Shown piece by piece: positions 1-7,193 of a stretch of DNA of 9,304 nt. Each line of letters begins with the position of its first letter. Position 1 is the first letter of the stretch. Position numbers and translations under genes: made by a program. Below the pieces are notes generated by a model, which was not told where the DNA came from, ran no database searches, and saw only the letters and a program-made list of their open reading frames with translations. This DNA comes from Desulfobacterales bacterium (lineage in GTDB: Bacteria; Desulfobacterota; Desulfobacteria; Desulfobacterales; C00003106), in contig JAUVFC010000052.1 in the NCBI GenBank assembly GCA_030594505.1, positions 1-9,304 on the forward strand, read 5' to 3'.

Positions 1-942
1 GATATCAGCCTTTGCGTTCTTGATATAGGTTGCAAATATGGAAAAAGGGACCGGCAGGGCATTTTTTACCTTCAGTTTTGCTGCAACTTCCCAACAGCCG
101 AATTCGTTGAGAAGCCTTTGGTTGCTGTCGAAGATCATCTGCTGGCTGTGTTTATGATTGTACCCCAGAAACTCTGTTTTGTCATCCAGCACACCGTCAG
201 ACCACTCAAGTTTGTCCAGGTTTTTAAAATCATAATAAGTACCGGCAACTTCCAATTTGACTTTTTTAGACGGCTTGATCGCGAAACCTAATTGATACGC
301 AAGGAGAGTGGGATCTCTGTCGGTATCCGACATATCCAATTCCTCGATGAACCACTGACCTAAATTTGAAAATATCTCGATACCGTCGGCTACATTGAAC
401 TTGAGATGTTCGGAATACCCCTCTGGATTGACGTCAGGGTCCCAGACCAGTGGGGTCGTAAGCAGAGGATTCTTGTGTTTCCCGCCCGTGATCTTAAAAA
501 AATCAACAGGCTTCCATGACGCGTAGGCCCTGTCGATAAAAATCTCTTTCCCCCGGGAGTGCCCATCGTAACTTTGATTCGTGGTATTCTGATACCCTGA
601 CCCGGATGCAAGCCGTACCCCGAGTTTCGTGGTCTCGGTCGGTTTTGTTGTAAAACCAAAACGGAGACGGAACCGCTCACGGTTGCGTACGTAATCGTCA
701 CTGTCCGTCTCTCTCCACTGTGTGTCGTGACGAAGTCTCAGATCGCCTGAGAAATTTATTTTTTCTAAAAGTTTAAAACTCGTTTCCTTGCCCTCATATT
801 CGCTAACTTCTTTGGCCTCTTCGGCAGTAATGATCCCCTTTTCCTGTAGTATATCCGTCAGGCTGCTTGCCTTGACCTCGACACCGGTCAAGAACATAAA
901 ACTCGTACACAAGAATACAATTAGCGAGACTTTTTTCATCAT
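1..942 (-). CDS. Putative outer-membrane porin (Porin_5-like), 5' part only
   Basis: This is the first 314 codons of a beta-barrel porin, open without a stop to the left edge. It is read from ATG at 942, and a second ATG follows at 939. AGGAGG at 952-947 lies 4 nt from the first and 7 nt from the second, so 939 may be the true start. Residues 1-25 form a signal peptide (MMKK, a hydrophobic core, and a cut after VKA). Residues 26-60 form a short acidic helix (SLTDILQEKGIITAEEAKEV), as in many OprP-like or 'putative porin' proteins. From residue 62 the alternating barrel strands begin (NFSGDLRLRHD, then RNRERFRLRFGF). The signature LVWDPDVNPEG at 165-175 is typical of the Porin_5 'putative porin' family. 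It should sit in the outer membrane and let small solutes through. Its place just downstream of phoR suggests, but does not show, a phosphate-linked role. The substrate cannot be read from sequence. Confidence 0.8.
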   Translation of the reverse strand, partial: MMKKVSLIVFLCTSFMFLTGVEVKASSLTDILQEKGIITAEEAKEVSEYEGKETSFKLLEKINFSGDLRLRHDTQWRETDSDDYVRNRERFRLRFGFTTKPTETTKLGVRLASGSGYQNTTNQSYDGHSRGKEIFIDRAYASWKPVDFFKITGGKHKNPLLTTPLVWDPDVNPEGYSEHLKFNVADGIEIFSNLGQWFIEELDMSDTDRDPTLLAYQLGFAIKPSKKVKLEVAGTYYDFKNLDKLEWSDGVLDDKTEFLGYNHKHSQQMIFDSNQRLLNEFGCWEVAAKLKVKNALPVPFSIFATYIKNAKADI

Positions 943-998
943 TTTTCCTCCTAAGTAGAATTTGCAATCCCCTAATAAGCCGAGGGATTGGCTCCTGG

Positions 999-1018
999 AT
1001 TCCCGCCTTCGCGGGAAT
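999..1018. repeat. Dispersed palindrome, copy 1 (REP-like)
   Basis: ATTCCCGC (999-1006), a CTTC loop and GCGGGAAT (1011-1018) form a perfect 8-bp stem. It lies in the 153-bp spacer between phoR and the porin gene and is followed by GACTTC. Similar cores occur at 2941-2956 and 7276-7301. As RNA it would be a stable GC-rich hairpin, but no U tract follows on either strand, so it is not a classical terminator. It could stabilise or attenuate the phoR-porin transcript. Confidence 0.7.
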
Positions 1019-1095
1019 GACTTCTTGAGCTTCTATATTTCATCTGATAATTAAAGGCGTATAAAGGAAAAGTTAATTTTTGGTTAAAAAAGAAG

Positions 1096-2850
1096 TTATG
1101 AAAGGGAAAAAGGAAAGGAAATAGAAAATATTGTACCAGTGCCGGGCATACTTTTCACATCTATTGTTCCGTTGTGCAATAAAACAATGTGCTTTACAAT
1201 GGAAAGCCCCAGCCCGGTTCCGCCAAGCCTTCTTGAGCGGGACTTGTCAACAACATAAAAGCGTTCAAAAATTCTAGGAAGATCATCCTCTGGAATGCCG
1301 TTTCCGGTATCCTGTATCCGGATCATTATCCGATTGTCCTTCCGGCCTATCGATATAACAATTGAACCTTTTTCTGTGTAATTAATGGCATTATCTATGA
1401 GATTTATAAACATCTGTTCCAACTTAAAGGAATCGCCTTTAATAGACGGAAGGTCGGGTTCTATTTCACGTTTTAGCTCGAGCCCCTTTTCTATCAGCTT
1501 TTGTTCAAATATTCCGAGGACGCTTTCGAGCACGTCGCTCACCTCAACGTCTTCTAATTCCAAGGTTACGCCGCTTTCCTCAAGCTCGGACAAGGCCAGT
1601 AAATCTTGAACAATGTGAATAAGGCGATCGGTATGTCTCTTGACAATCTCCACATACCGCCGATTGTCTTCATCTACTTGCTCCTCCAACGTCTCTACAA
1701 ACCCTTTTACCGCGGTGAGGGGAGTGCGCAGTTCATGGGAGACATTTACCACAAAGTCTTTTTTTATCTTTTCAACGCGCTTACTCGCTGTTATATCATG
1801 AAAGATAGCCACAACCTCTTTTCTTGCTCCCAAAAATGTCGCGCTGCACAAAAAGACTTTGTCGTATAATTCTATCTCCTCAATCCGGTTTTTCTTTTCC
1901 TGGAGCATTGTTTTAATGAGTTCGCCAAATGTGGGACTTCTTAAAACTTCCCAGTATAATCTTCCCGCGACATGGTCCTCCTGGATCATCGTCTTAAAAC
2001 TCTCATTGCTGAGAATGATTTTTCCCTCTCTATCAAAAACAGCAAGGCCTTCCTGGATCGAGGAGATGATTCCCTTTAATTTATCCTTCTGACTCGACAG
2101 CTCGGTGACCAACGCGCTTATTTCGCTATTCATATAGTTGAAGCTATCCGCGAGTTCTTTTAGTTCATCTTTGTTTTTCAAAAAAACCCGTGCGCTGAAG
2201 TCTCTCGCGGCCGTCCGCCTGGCAGCCGCGCTCAGTTCTCTGATCGGTCTTGACAGGCTTCGAGAAAAAACGCCGGCGCCTATGAGTGATATGCCAAGGA
2301 TAACCAATGCCACCTGTGCGATCTTCAATTTTAACTCATCAAGGAGGCTGTTGATATCTTCCAGGAACAGGCTTGTCCTTACAGCGCCTATGACAGTTTC
2401 ATCTTGTTCAATCGGCACAGCGACATAGAGCATTTCCTCCTTCACGGTCGTGCTGTAGCGCAGCGATGTCCCTGAGTTCCCTTTTAACGCCTGCGCTATC
2501 TCAGGCCTCGTTTTGTGACTTTCCATGAGGCCGGGGTCGTTTTCAGAATCCGCCAATACTACTCCCCGGGCATTGATAACGGTAATCCGCGTGTTGATAT
2601 CATTTCCCAACTGCTTAACAAGAGCGTCCATTTCCCGGAAGTTTTTTTGCGGAAGGAGCGGAGCGATTTTGAGCCTCACGGTAATGCCGAGATTCTTTAA
2701 ATCATCCGCTAATGAACTTATGTAGTAATGCCTTATGGTCTTAAAAGCAAAAAGAAGAATAAGAAACGACAGCAAAAGCGTGATCAGCACATACCCGGAA
2801 AATATTTTGGCGAAAATAGATTTCTTCAGAGGCAGTTTCAAAATGTTCAC
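1096..2850 (-). CDS. phoR: PhoR-type sensor histidine kinase (sensor domain-HAMP-PAS-HisKA-HATPase)
   Basis: This 584-residue inner-membrane histidine kinase would phosphorylate the regulator encoded just upstream. Membrane helices lie at about 13-37 and 176-196. They enclose an extracytoplasmic sensor domain that carries the LADSENDPGLMESHKTRPEI stretch (99-118) common in PhoR/WalK-like kinases. HAMP spans about 197-250 and PAS about 255-355. The HisKA H-box is SHELRTPLTA with phospho-acceptor His372. The ATPase domain shows an N box (NLIDNAINYT, 483-492), G1 (DTGNGI, 514-519), an F box (FERFY, 528-532) and G2 (GGTGLGL, 543-549), so it looks intact. The start is GTG at 2850 with no clear Shine-Dalgarno. 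A 156-bp spacer separates it from phoB. A two-helix, HAMP and PAS layout with an OmpR-class partner fits PhoR. The signal is inferred, because no pst or phoU gene is in view. Confidence 0.88.
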   Translation of the reverse strand: MNILKLPLKKSIFAKIFSGYVLITLLLSFLILLFAFKTIRHYYISSLADDLKNLGITVRLKIAPLLPQKNFREMDALVKQLGNDINTRITVINARGVVLADSENDPGLMESHKTRPEIAQALKGNSGTSLRYSTTVKEEMLYVAVPIEQDETVIGAVRTSLFLEDINSLLDELKLKIAQVALVILGISLIGAGVFSRSLSRPIRELSAAARRTAARDFSARVFLKNKDELKELADSFNYMNSEISALVTELSSQKDKLKGIISSIQEGLAVFDREGKIILSNESFKTMIQEDHVAGRLYWEVLRSPTFGELIKTMLQEKKNRIEEIELYDKVFLCSATFLGARKEVVAIFHDITASKRVEKIKKDFVVNVSHELRTPLTAVKGFVETLEEQVDEDNRRYVEIVKRHTDRLIHIVQDLLALSELEESGVTLELEDVEVSDVLESVLGIFEQKLIEKGLELKREIEPDLPSIKGDSFKLEQMFINLIDNAINYTEKGSIVISIGRKDNRIMIRIQDTGNGIPEDDLPRIFERFYVVDKSRSRRLGGTGLGLSIVKHIVLLHNGTIDVKSMPGTGTIFSISFPFSLS

Positions 2851-3006
2851 TTTTGTCCAAGGTCAAGTTGAGCGAAGTGAAATCCCGTCACCGGGGGAAA
2901 GCGAATATTCTAACCACAAAAATACTTGAAGTATTTCGAGTCCCGCCTTGGCGGGATGAGCATGACGCAGAGATTGGGCAAACGAGGACGTTTTGAAGCT
3001 GTCTCT
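2851..3006. repeat. phoB-phoR spacer with two dyads, including dispersed palindrome copy 2
   Basis: The spacer contains no gene. It holds AAATACTT (2920-2927), a single G, then AAGTATTT (2929-2936), an 8-bp perfect inverted repeat. Next comes TCCCGCC (2941-2947), TT, GGCGGGA (2950-2956), a 7-bp GC stem related to the palindromes at 999 and 7276. A weaker CCCG/CGGG pair lies at 2884-2895. The hairpins would fall inside a phoB-phoR transcript and could lower phoR expression relative to phoB. There is no U tract, so a strong terminator is unlikely. The first dyad could instead be an operator for phoR. Confidence 0.6.
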
Positions 3007-3690
3007 TCATTCTTCCAACTTATACCCCACGCCGCGGATATTTTTGATAACCAGCGCTGCTTTGCCAAGTTTTTCTCGGAGGTTCCTGATATGCACATCA
3101 ACAGTCCTGTATAAAACTGTCTTTTCATGTCCCCATAGATAATCGAGAATCTGCTCTCTTGAAAATACCCACCCTTTTCGCGATGAGAGGAATTGCAATA
3201 TTCTGAATTCGGTCGAAGTCAATGCTACTTTTTCACCTTCAACTGTGACCTCGTATTTGTCCGGGTCGAGTATAACCATAGCGCCTATGGCAATTTTACC
3301 GGACAGTTCTTTCTGCGCTTTTCTGCGCAAAACCGCCTTCACCCTGGCGACTAACTCTTTTGGTGAAAAGGGTTTTGTCACGTAGTCGTCCGCGCCTAAC
3401 TCCAACCCCAACACCTTGTCGGTTTCATCAACTCTCGCCGTCAGCATAATGATAGGTATTGCTGAAAATTCATTGTTCATTTTGAGCTTTTTACAAATTT
3501 CAATGCCATCCGCATCCGGCAACATTAAATCCAAGACAATTAAATCCGGTAGTTGTAAATCAAGGAATGCGAAGAACTCGTCAGCATTAAGAAAACCCTT
3601 AACGTTAAAACCTCCTTTCTCGAGGTGCAATGATACAAGCTCTACGATATCAGGCTCGTCATCCACTATGACTATAAATCTGTTCCCCAA
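3007..3690 (-). CDS. phoB: PhoB-type response regulator (OmpR/PhoB winged helix)
   Basis: This 227-residue cytoplasmic transcription factor is the likely partner of the kinase encoded downstream. The receiver domain (about 4-120) has the acidic pocket D10-D11-E12, the phospho-acceptor Asp54 (LDLMLPD), Thr84 (MLTAR) and Lys106 (DDYVTKPFSP). The winged-helix DNA-binding domain (about 130-227) has the recognition helix RTVDVHIRNLREKLG (195-209) and ends IRGVGYKLEE, close to PhoB and its OmpR-family relatives. The start is TTG at 3690: no in-frame ATG precedes it, and later starts would remove the first beta strand. The GAGGA just upstream is only 1-2 nt from the TTG, so initiation may be weak. 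An out-of-frame ATG GAC TGA (M-D-stop) overlaps this site. The 75-bp gap to gpgS contains an inverted repeat, so some read-through from gpgS is possible. PhoB identity rests on domain similarity and the adjacent kinase. Confidence 0.88.
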   Translation of the reverse strand: MGNRFIVIVDDEPDIVELVSLHLEKGGFNVKGFLNADEFFAFLDLQLPDLIVLDLMLPDADGIEICKKLKMNNEFSAIPIIMLTARVDETDKVLGLELGADDYVTKPFSPKELVARVKAVLRRKAQKELSGKIAIGAMVILDPDKYEVTVEGEKVALTSTEFRILQFLSSRKGWVFSREQILDYLWGHEKTVLYRTVDVHIRNLREKLGKAALVIKNIRGVGYKLEE

Positions 3691-3709
3691 TTCCTCAGTC
3701 CATTGACTA

Positions 3710-3762
3710 TTGACGATTGAAGATTGATTAGCTTTCCACCAACTTCAATCTTCAATCGACAA
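3710..3762. repeat. Inverted repeat built of GATTGAA units, copy 1 (gpgS-phoB spacer)
   Basis: The left arm 3710-3727 (TTGACGATTGAAGATTGA) and the right arm 3745-3762 (TCAATCTTCAATCGACAA) pair over 17 of 18 positions across a 17-nt loop. They fill most of the 75-bp gap between gpgS and phoB. The heptamer GATTGAA and the flanking ATTGACTATTGA recur at 4990-5040, just upstream of gpgS, so gpgS is bracketed by two related repeats. It resembles a dispersed intergenic repeat family. As RNA it is a long AU-rich hairpin without a U tract. Confidence 0.8.
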
Positions 3763-3765
3763 TCC

Positions 3766-4971
3766 CTATTCATTATCCTCATTCACAGCATCCAGCATTA
3801 TGTCAAAAACTTCCGGTATTGCTGACAGCACTCGCCCCCAACTCGGAATAAGGGGAATCCCTAAAGGATCCTTCAATATCTGATTTCCGGCGATTTTGAT
3901 GCTATTGGCAAAAGATTCCACAGCAAGACCTTCATCGTGGCGGTCAAACTTTAAGGAGTTTATGATGGCATCGGCATTGTAGCGTTTGACAGCCTCACGC
4001 GCATATCGGATGTATACGATACGTAATGTATTGAAAAAGCCTTCAGAAAAAATCACGCCTTCGGAGGCCAGTGTGCGGAACAGACTCCCTGCGATATCAA
4101 TCGTCATCTTCATGAGCCCCTTGGATGTATCTTCGGCCGATAAGACCTGATGCTTGTGTTCATAGTTGTCCATAAGATCGGTCTGGCAGATGGCATCAAT
4201 AGAACAATTGCGATAGACTTCCGCCAAAACTCCGATCTCAAGCCCCCAGTCACTCGGGATACTATACCTCCATGCGAGATCGGCGGACATGGCAAACTCG
4301 CCGGCCAGAGGATAACGAAAACTGTCAAGGTAGTTTAAAAGCGGTGTCTGGCCGATCATCACACTCAAAGCCCGAAGCAACGGCGTCACAAAGAGCCGGG
4401 TCACTCGCCCGTAAAGACGGTCTGTAACGCGACTGTAATACCCTTTGCAAAACTCATAATTGAGTTGTGGGCTGGCGATGGGATAACAGAGTCGCGCCAG
4501 GATTTCGGTATTATAACTCAATATATCACAGTCATGAAGGGCGATTATATCACACTTCCCCGAAGCAAGGACATAACCGTAGGCCGTCCATGCCGCAAGC
4601 CCTTTGCCCTTTTCCCAGCAACAGAATTCTTTGTATAATATGTCACGCAGGTTCTTTATCATAGGGCCGTCGTTCCAGATAATAACGGTCTCTTGAGGGA
4701 GCTTGGAAAAGAATCGCTTGGCCTCCTGGAACTGCTCGGCATTGGCATCACCCAGGGAAACCACGATCTGGTTCAGATACGGGACAGTCCTTAATTGATC
4801 AACAATATCTTGCAGCGCCGGGCCCTCCAGTTCTGAGAACAGGGCCGGCAGCACAAGCGCGATTGGCCTGTGTTTCGAAAATCTTACCAATTCCTTATCC
4901 AACAATTCCCTATTTACCCGATTTAATCGATGCAATGTCGTGATAGCGCCGTTCTGAAAAAAGTCACCCAT
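3766..4971 (-). CDS. gpgS: Glucosyl-3-phosphoglycerate synthase-like glycosyltransferase (GT81)
   Basis: The 401-residue protein probably joins glucose from an NDP-glucose donor to 3-phosphoglycerate, the first step of glucosylglycerate synthesis, in the cytoplasm. A GT-A fold begins at about 36 (PIALVLPALFSELEGPAL). The metal- and nucleotide-binding DxD is D147-C-D149 (ALHDCDILSY). GKG at 122-124, the acceptor-site block PLAGEFAMS (221-229), WGLEIGVL (242-249) and EHKH (271-274) match the GpgS pattern, in which PL(A/S)GE and (Y/W)G.EIG are hallmarks. It is longer than mycobacterial GpgS because of an alpha-helical tail (about 310-401). ATG at 4971 follows a G-rich AAGGGGGG ribosome site. An MPGP-family phosphatase lies 83 bp upstream and a second glycosyltransferase precedes that, which supports the assignment. 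Mannosyl-3-phosphoglycerate synthase activity is a less likely alternative. Confidence 0.78.
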   Translation of the reverse strand: MGDFFQNGAITTLHRLNRVNRELLDKELVRFSKHRPIALVLPALFSELEGPALQDIVDQLRTVPYLNQIVVSLGDANAEQFQEAKRFFSKLPQETVIIWNDGPMIKNLRDILYKEFCCWEKGKGLAAWTAYGYVLASGKCDIIALHDCDILSYNTEILARLCYPIASPQLNYEFCKGYYSRVTDRLYGRVTRLFVTPLLRALSVMIGQTPLLNYLDSFRYPLAGEFAMSADLAWRYSIPSDWGLEIGVLAEVYRNCSIDAICQTDLMDNYEHKHQVLSAEDTSKGLMKMTIDIAGSLFRTLASEGVIFSEGFFNTLRIVYIRYAREAVKRYNADAIINSLKFDRHDEGLAVESFANSIKIAGNQILKDPLGIPLIPSWGRVLSAIPEVFDIMLDAVNEDNE

Positions 4972-4989
4972 GGATTACCCCCCTTAATA

Positions 4990-5040
4990 GATTGAAGATT
5001 GAAGATTGACTATTGAGCAGTCTAACACCAATCTTCAATC
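4990..5040. repeat. Inverted repeat built of GATTGAA units, copy 2 (gpgP-gpgS spacer)
   Basis: Three near-tandem heptamers (GATTGAA, GATTGAA, GATTGAC, 4990-5010) face CAATCTTCAATC at 5029-5040. The best 12-bp arms are 4997-5008 and 5029-5040 with a 20-nt loop. Because the left side is periodic, the pairing can also slip to 4990-5001. It lies between gpgP and gpgS and shares ATTGACTATTGA with the copy at 3710. In an operon transcript it would form a hairpin ahead of the gpgS ribosome site. Confidence 0.78.
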
Positions 5041-5054
5041 GATAATTCCTACCC

Positions 5055-5867
5055 TCATTCCCCAAAAATATCAAGTACCGCTCTATTCCACCCTTTTGGC
5101 CCGATACCCGGGGCAAAGATAATCTTTTTATTCCCGGTCCAGGGCTCGTACTGTTCTGTCTTCTTTTTCACTAAAACAGGGATGTCCACGTTTTCAAGCA
5201 TGGGAAAATCATTAAGACTATCCCCCAGGCCAATTGATATAACAGAAATTCCATTGTGTTCATACAACGTTCTGAGTATACGCACGGCCTTACCCTTGTC
5301 ATTGTCCCCGATCAAATGGTAAAATCTGCCACCCCTTGTAATTTTCAAGTCCTTTTTCCGTGCAGCCCTCTCCAGCGCTTCAAGTTTGCCTTCCTCTTCC
5401 ATGAAGAGAAACGGTTCGGAATAACTGCGCATGTGCGCAAGCTTCGCTGCATCGGGACTCAATCCGGTAAACTCAACCACCTGTGCCACTGACATCTCTG
5501 AGAACCCAAGGAGTTTCAGCCCTGTCTCAGCCTTGATCTCTGCAAAGCATGACTTGATTCTGTTGTACGGTACGCCTAATTCTACTACCCTGTAGCCCCC
5601 ATACTCTACAAAAGGGACATCTTCGATATCCGGAGTCCCTTTGCTGATGAAAACAGCCGCGCCGTTTTCGGAGATAAACGGGTCTTTCAGGCCAAGCCTT
5701 TTCCTGTAATATTCTATCTCGGGCCTTGTTTTGCTTGAACAGAGAACAAGAAGGATTTTCTCATGCCTGATATATTCCAGGGCCTCTGCGGCATCTGTAT
5801 ACTCATACGTATCATGATCAAGGAGAGTCCCGTCCAGATCCGAAAAAATAATATAAAATGGTTTCAT
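5055..5867 (-). CDS. gpgP: HAD-IIB phosphatase, glucosyl/mannosyl-3-phosphoglycerate phosphatase family
   Basis: The 270-residue cytoplasmic HAD hydrolase would remove phosphate from the glycosyl-3-phosphoglycerate made by the neighbouring synthase, releasing the compatible solute. Motif I is SDLDGTLLD, with nucleophile Asp10 and acid/base Asp12. Motif II is LCSSKT (42-47), motif III is the lysine-bearing NDKGKAV (189-195), and motif IV is GLGDSLNDFPML (213-224). The stretches SSKTRPEIEYYRKRLGL and ENGAAVFI are characteristic of the MPGP (mannosyl-3-phosphoglycerate phosphatase) branch with its C2 cap, to which Persephonella GpgP also belongs. ATG at 5867 has only a weak upstream GAGTGAT. The gene begins 30 bp after ggs, which indicates cotranscription and perhaps translational coupling. 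Glucosyl or mannosyl preference is not decidable from sequence; these enzymes often accept both. Confidence 0.88.
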   Translation of the reverse strand: MKPFYIIFSDLDGTLLDHDTYEYTDAAEALEYIRHEKILLVLCSSKTRPEIEYYRKRLGLKDPFISENGAAVFISKGTPDIEDVPFVEYGGYRVVELGVPYNRIKSCFAEIKAETGLKLLGFSEMSVAQVVEFTGLSPDAAKLAHMRSYSEPFLFMEEEGKLEALERAARKKDLKITRGGRFYHLIGDNDKGKAVRILRTLYEHNGISVISIGLGDSLNDFPMLENVDIPVLVKKKTEQYEPWTGNKKIIFAPGIGPKGWNRAVLDIFGE

Positions 5868-5897
5868 ATCACTCAGTTCCGTGACAAGCGATCAGCC

Positions 5898-7163
5898 TTA
5901 CAGTTTCTCACTCATCCTTTCAAATTTTTTTCTTTTCTTGTCCCACATCTTTATAAGATACCCTTTTTGAGCTTCAAATACCTCAGCCTGTTTTTCTACT
6001 ATCTTTTCAGCCTCGTAAGAATTCATATCCAACGTCTCACGAACAAAAGAGGCGACCCGTGCGTTGTAAAGCGGCGTCACGAGGTCGATCAACTTGTTCC
6101 GGTTCAACGGCCAATAGTGGAATGTCGCCGCAAGCTCATACAAGATGTGTACCCATGTTTCAGTGGGTATGGCAAAGTCACTCGCATCCATTTTAGCGGC
6201 CCTTTTAATATCCTTGTAGCTCTCAGGGGCAAATATGTCTTTCCAAAAAGGCCGAAATTGTTTGAACCCGATCTTGAAGTTGTAAACCAGCTTATCCAGA
6301 TCGACTTTGATTGCTTCGGGTTCCGAACAGATTTCCGCTCCAAGTATCTCTACGGGAGAGCTCTTTTTTATCTCTTTCCAACACGGCTCATTCTGCTCCA
6401 TAAGATGGAATATAGTCCATACCACCTGGCGAAACATGGGGCCGAGGTGGACGGCAGGATCCTTGGCATCGTGTATTTTGACCCCCAGGTTTGCCTGACA
6501 GAGTTTGAATCCCTGTACTATTGCCTGGGTCGTCATCCAGATATCGATCCCGAAACGGGCTATCTCAGTATCCCAGACTGTCTGGCTGATATAATACGCG
6601 GCCACGTCTTTGGAAAAAGCAAAGTCTCCGCCTATCGGCTGGCGAATCCGTTTTCCGTACAAGGCCCGGGTTAAGTTATAGACAACGTTGTTGGTTATGG
6701 TGCCATCATATTTATGACGGCAATAAACAGGTGTGACGTATTGATACCCCTTCTCCAAAACAGGTTGGAGAAGATACTGAACCCAGTCCGACGTTATACT
6801 CCGGATATCCGAATCCACAACGGCGCATGCCTTGACGTTGAGTTTTACCGCGGCCTCAAATATAGAACGAAAGGCTATCCCCTTGCCGCCGGGCCCTCTG
6901 TATATCGAAAGCAATTTTTCCTGCCACGGCTTTAGTTCAAAATTTTTAACCACATCTCTTGTATCGTCTGTCGAGCCACCGTCCGCGATCATAATAACAT
7001 TCTTGTAATCCTTGAAATACTTATCCAGTCCGTGTGAGACCATCTGCACGACATGAGCGATAGTCTGTTCATTATTATAAGACGGAATCCCTATAAGTAT
7101 GTCGGCGCTTCCAATCTCTTCCAGCCTTTTCAATGCATACGGTCTCAACGCTGTATGATACAT
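5898..7163 (-). CDS. ggs: Glucosylglycerate synthase-like glycosyltransferase (GT2/GT78-like)
   Basis: The 421-residue protein is a GT-A glycosyltransferase. It shows the N-terminal block IGIPSYNNEQTI (24-35), ADGGSTDDT (60-68), the donor loop GPGGKG (90-95), the DxD D117-S-D119 (VVDSDIRS), QPIGGDFAFS (175-184), FGIDIWM (204-210) and a probable metal-binding His231 (GVKIHDAK). The QPxGG(D/E) block, the (W/F)GID block and a helical C-terminal tail rich in R and Y resemble single-step mannosylglycerate synthase (GT78) and the Ggs and MggS enzymes. With gpgP and gpgS next to it, the best call is Ggs, which transfers glucose from ADP-glucose directly to D-glycerate. A mannosylglucosylglycerate synthase is the main alternative. 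The start is ATG at 7163, with AGAGGAG about 6 nt upstream. It is the first gene of the likely ggs-gpgP-gpgS operon. Confidence 0.72.
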   Translation of the reverse strand: MYHTALRPYALKRLEEIGSADILIGIPSYNNEQTIAHVVQMVSHGLDKYFKDYKNVIMIADGGSTDDTRDVVKNFELKPWQEKLLSIYRGPGGKGIAFRSIFEAAVKLNVKACAVVDSDIRSITSDWVQYLLQPVLEKGYQYVTPVYCRHKYDGTITNNVVYNLTRALYGKRIRQPIGGDFAFSKDVAAYYISQTVWDTEIARFGIDIWMTTQAIVQGFKLCQANLGVKIHDAKDPAVHLGPMFRQVVWTIFHLMEQNEPCWKEIKKSSPVEILGAEICSEPEAIKVDLDKLVYNFKIGFKQFRPFWKDIFAPESYKDIKRAAKMDASDFAIPTETWVHILYELAATFHYWPLNRNKLIDLVTPLYNARVASFVRETLDMNSYEAEKIVEKQAEVFEAQKGYLIKMWDKKRKKFERMSEKL

Positions 7164-7193
7164 AAAATCTCCTCTATAATTCAGTCGCTGTAT

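Noticed and set aside
390..701. Minus-strand open frame of about 103 codons
   Set aside because: It is an out-of-frame shadow inside the porin gene, whose correct frame runs unbroken from 942 to the window edge with a signal peptide and the Porin_5 signature.
999..1018. Rho-independent terminator after phoR
   Set aside because: The stem is strong, but no U-rich run follows on either strand, and related copies occur in other spacers, so a dispersed repeat explains it better.
943..1095. Pho box upstream of the porin gene
   Set aside because: I could not find two CTGTCAT-like repeats in the right spacing, so no PhoB site is claimed.
5763..6674. Plus-strand open frame of about 303 codons
   Set aside because: It is antisense to ggs and the start of gpgP, has no recognisable domain and no ribosome site; the minus-strand genes carry complete catalytic motifs.
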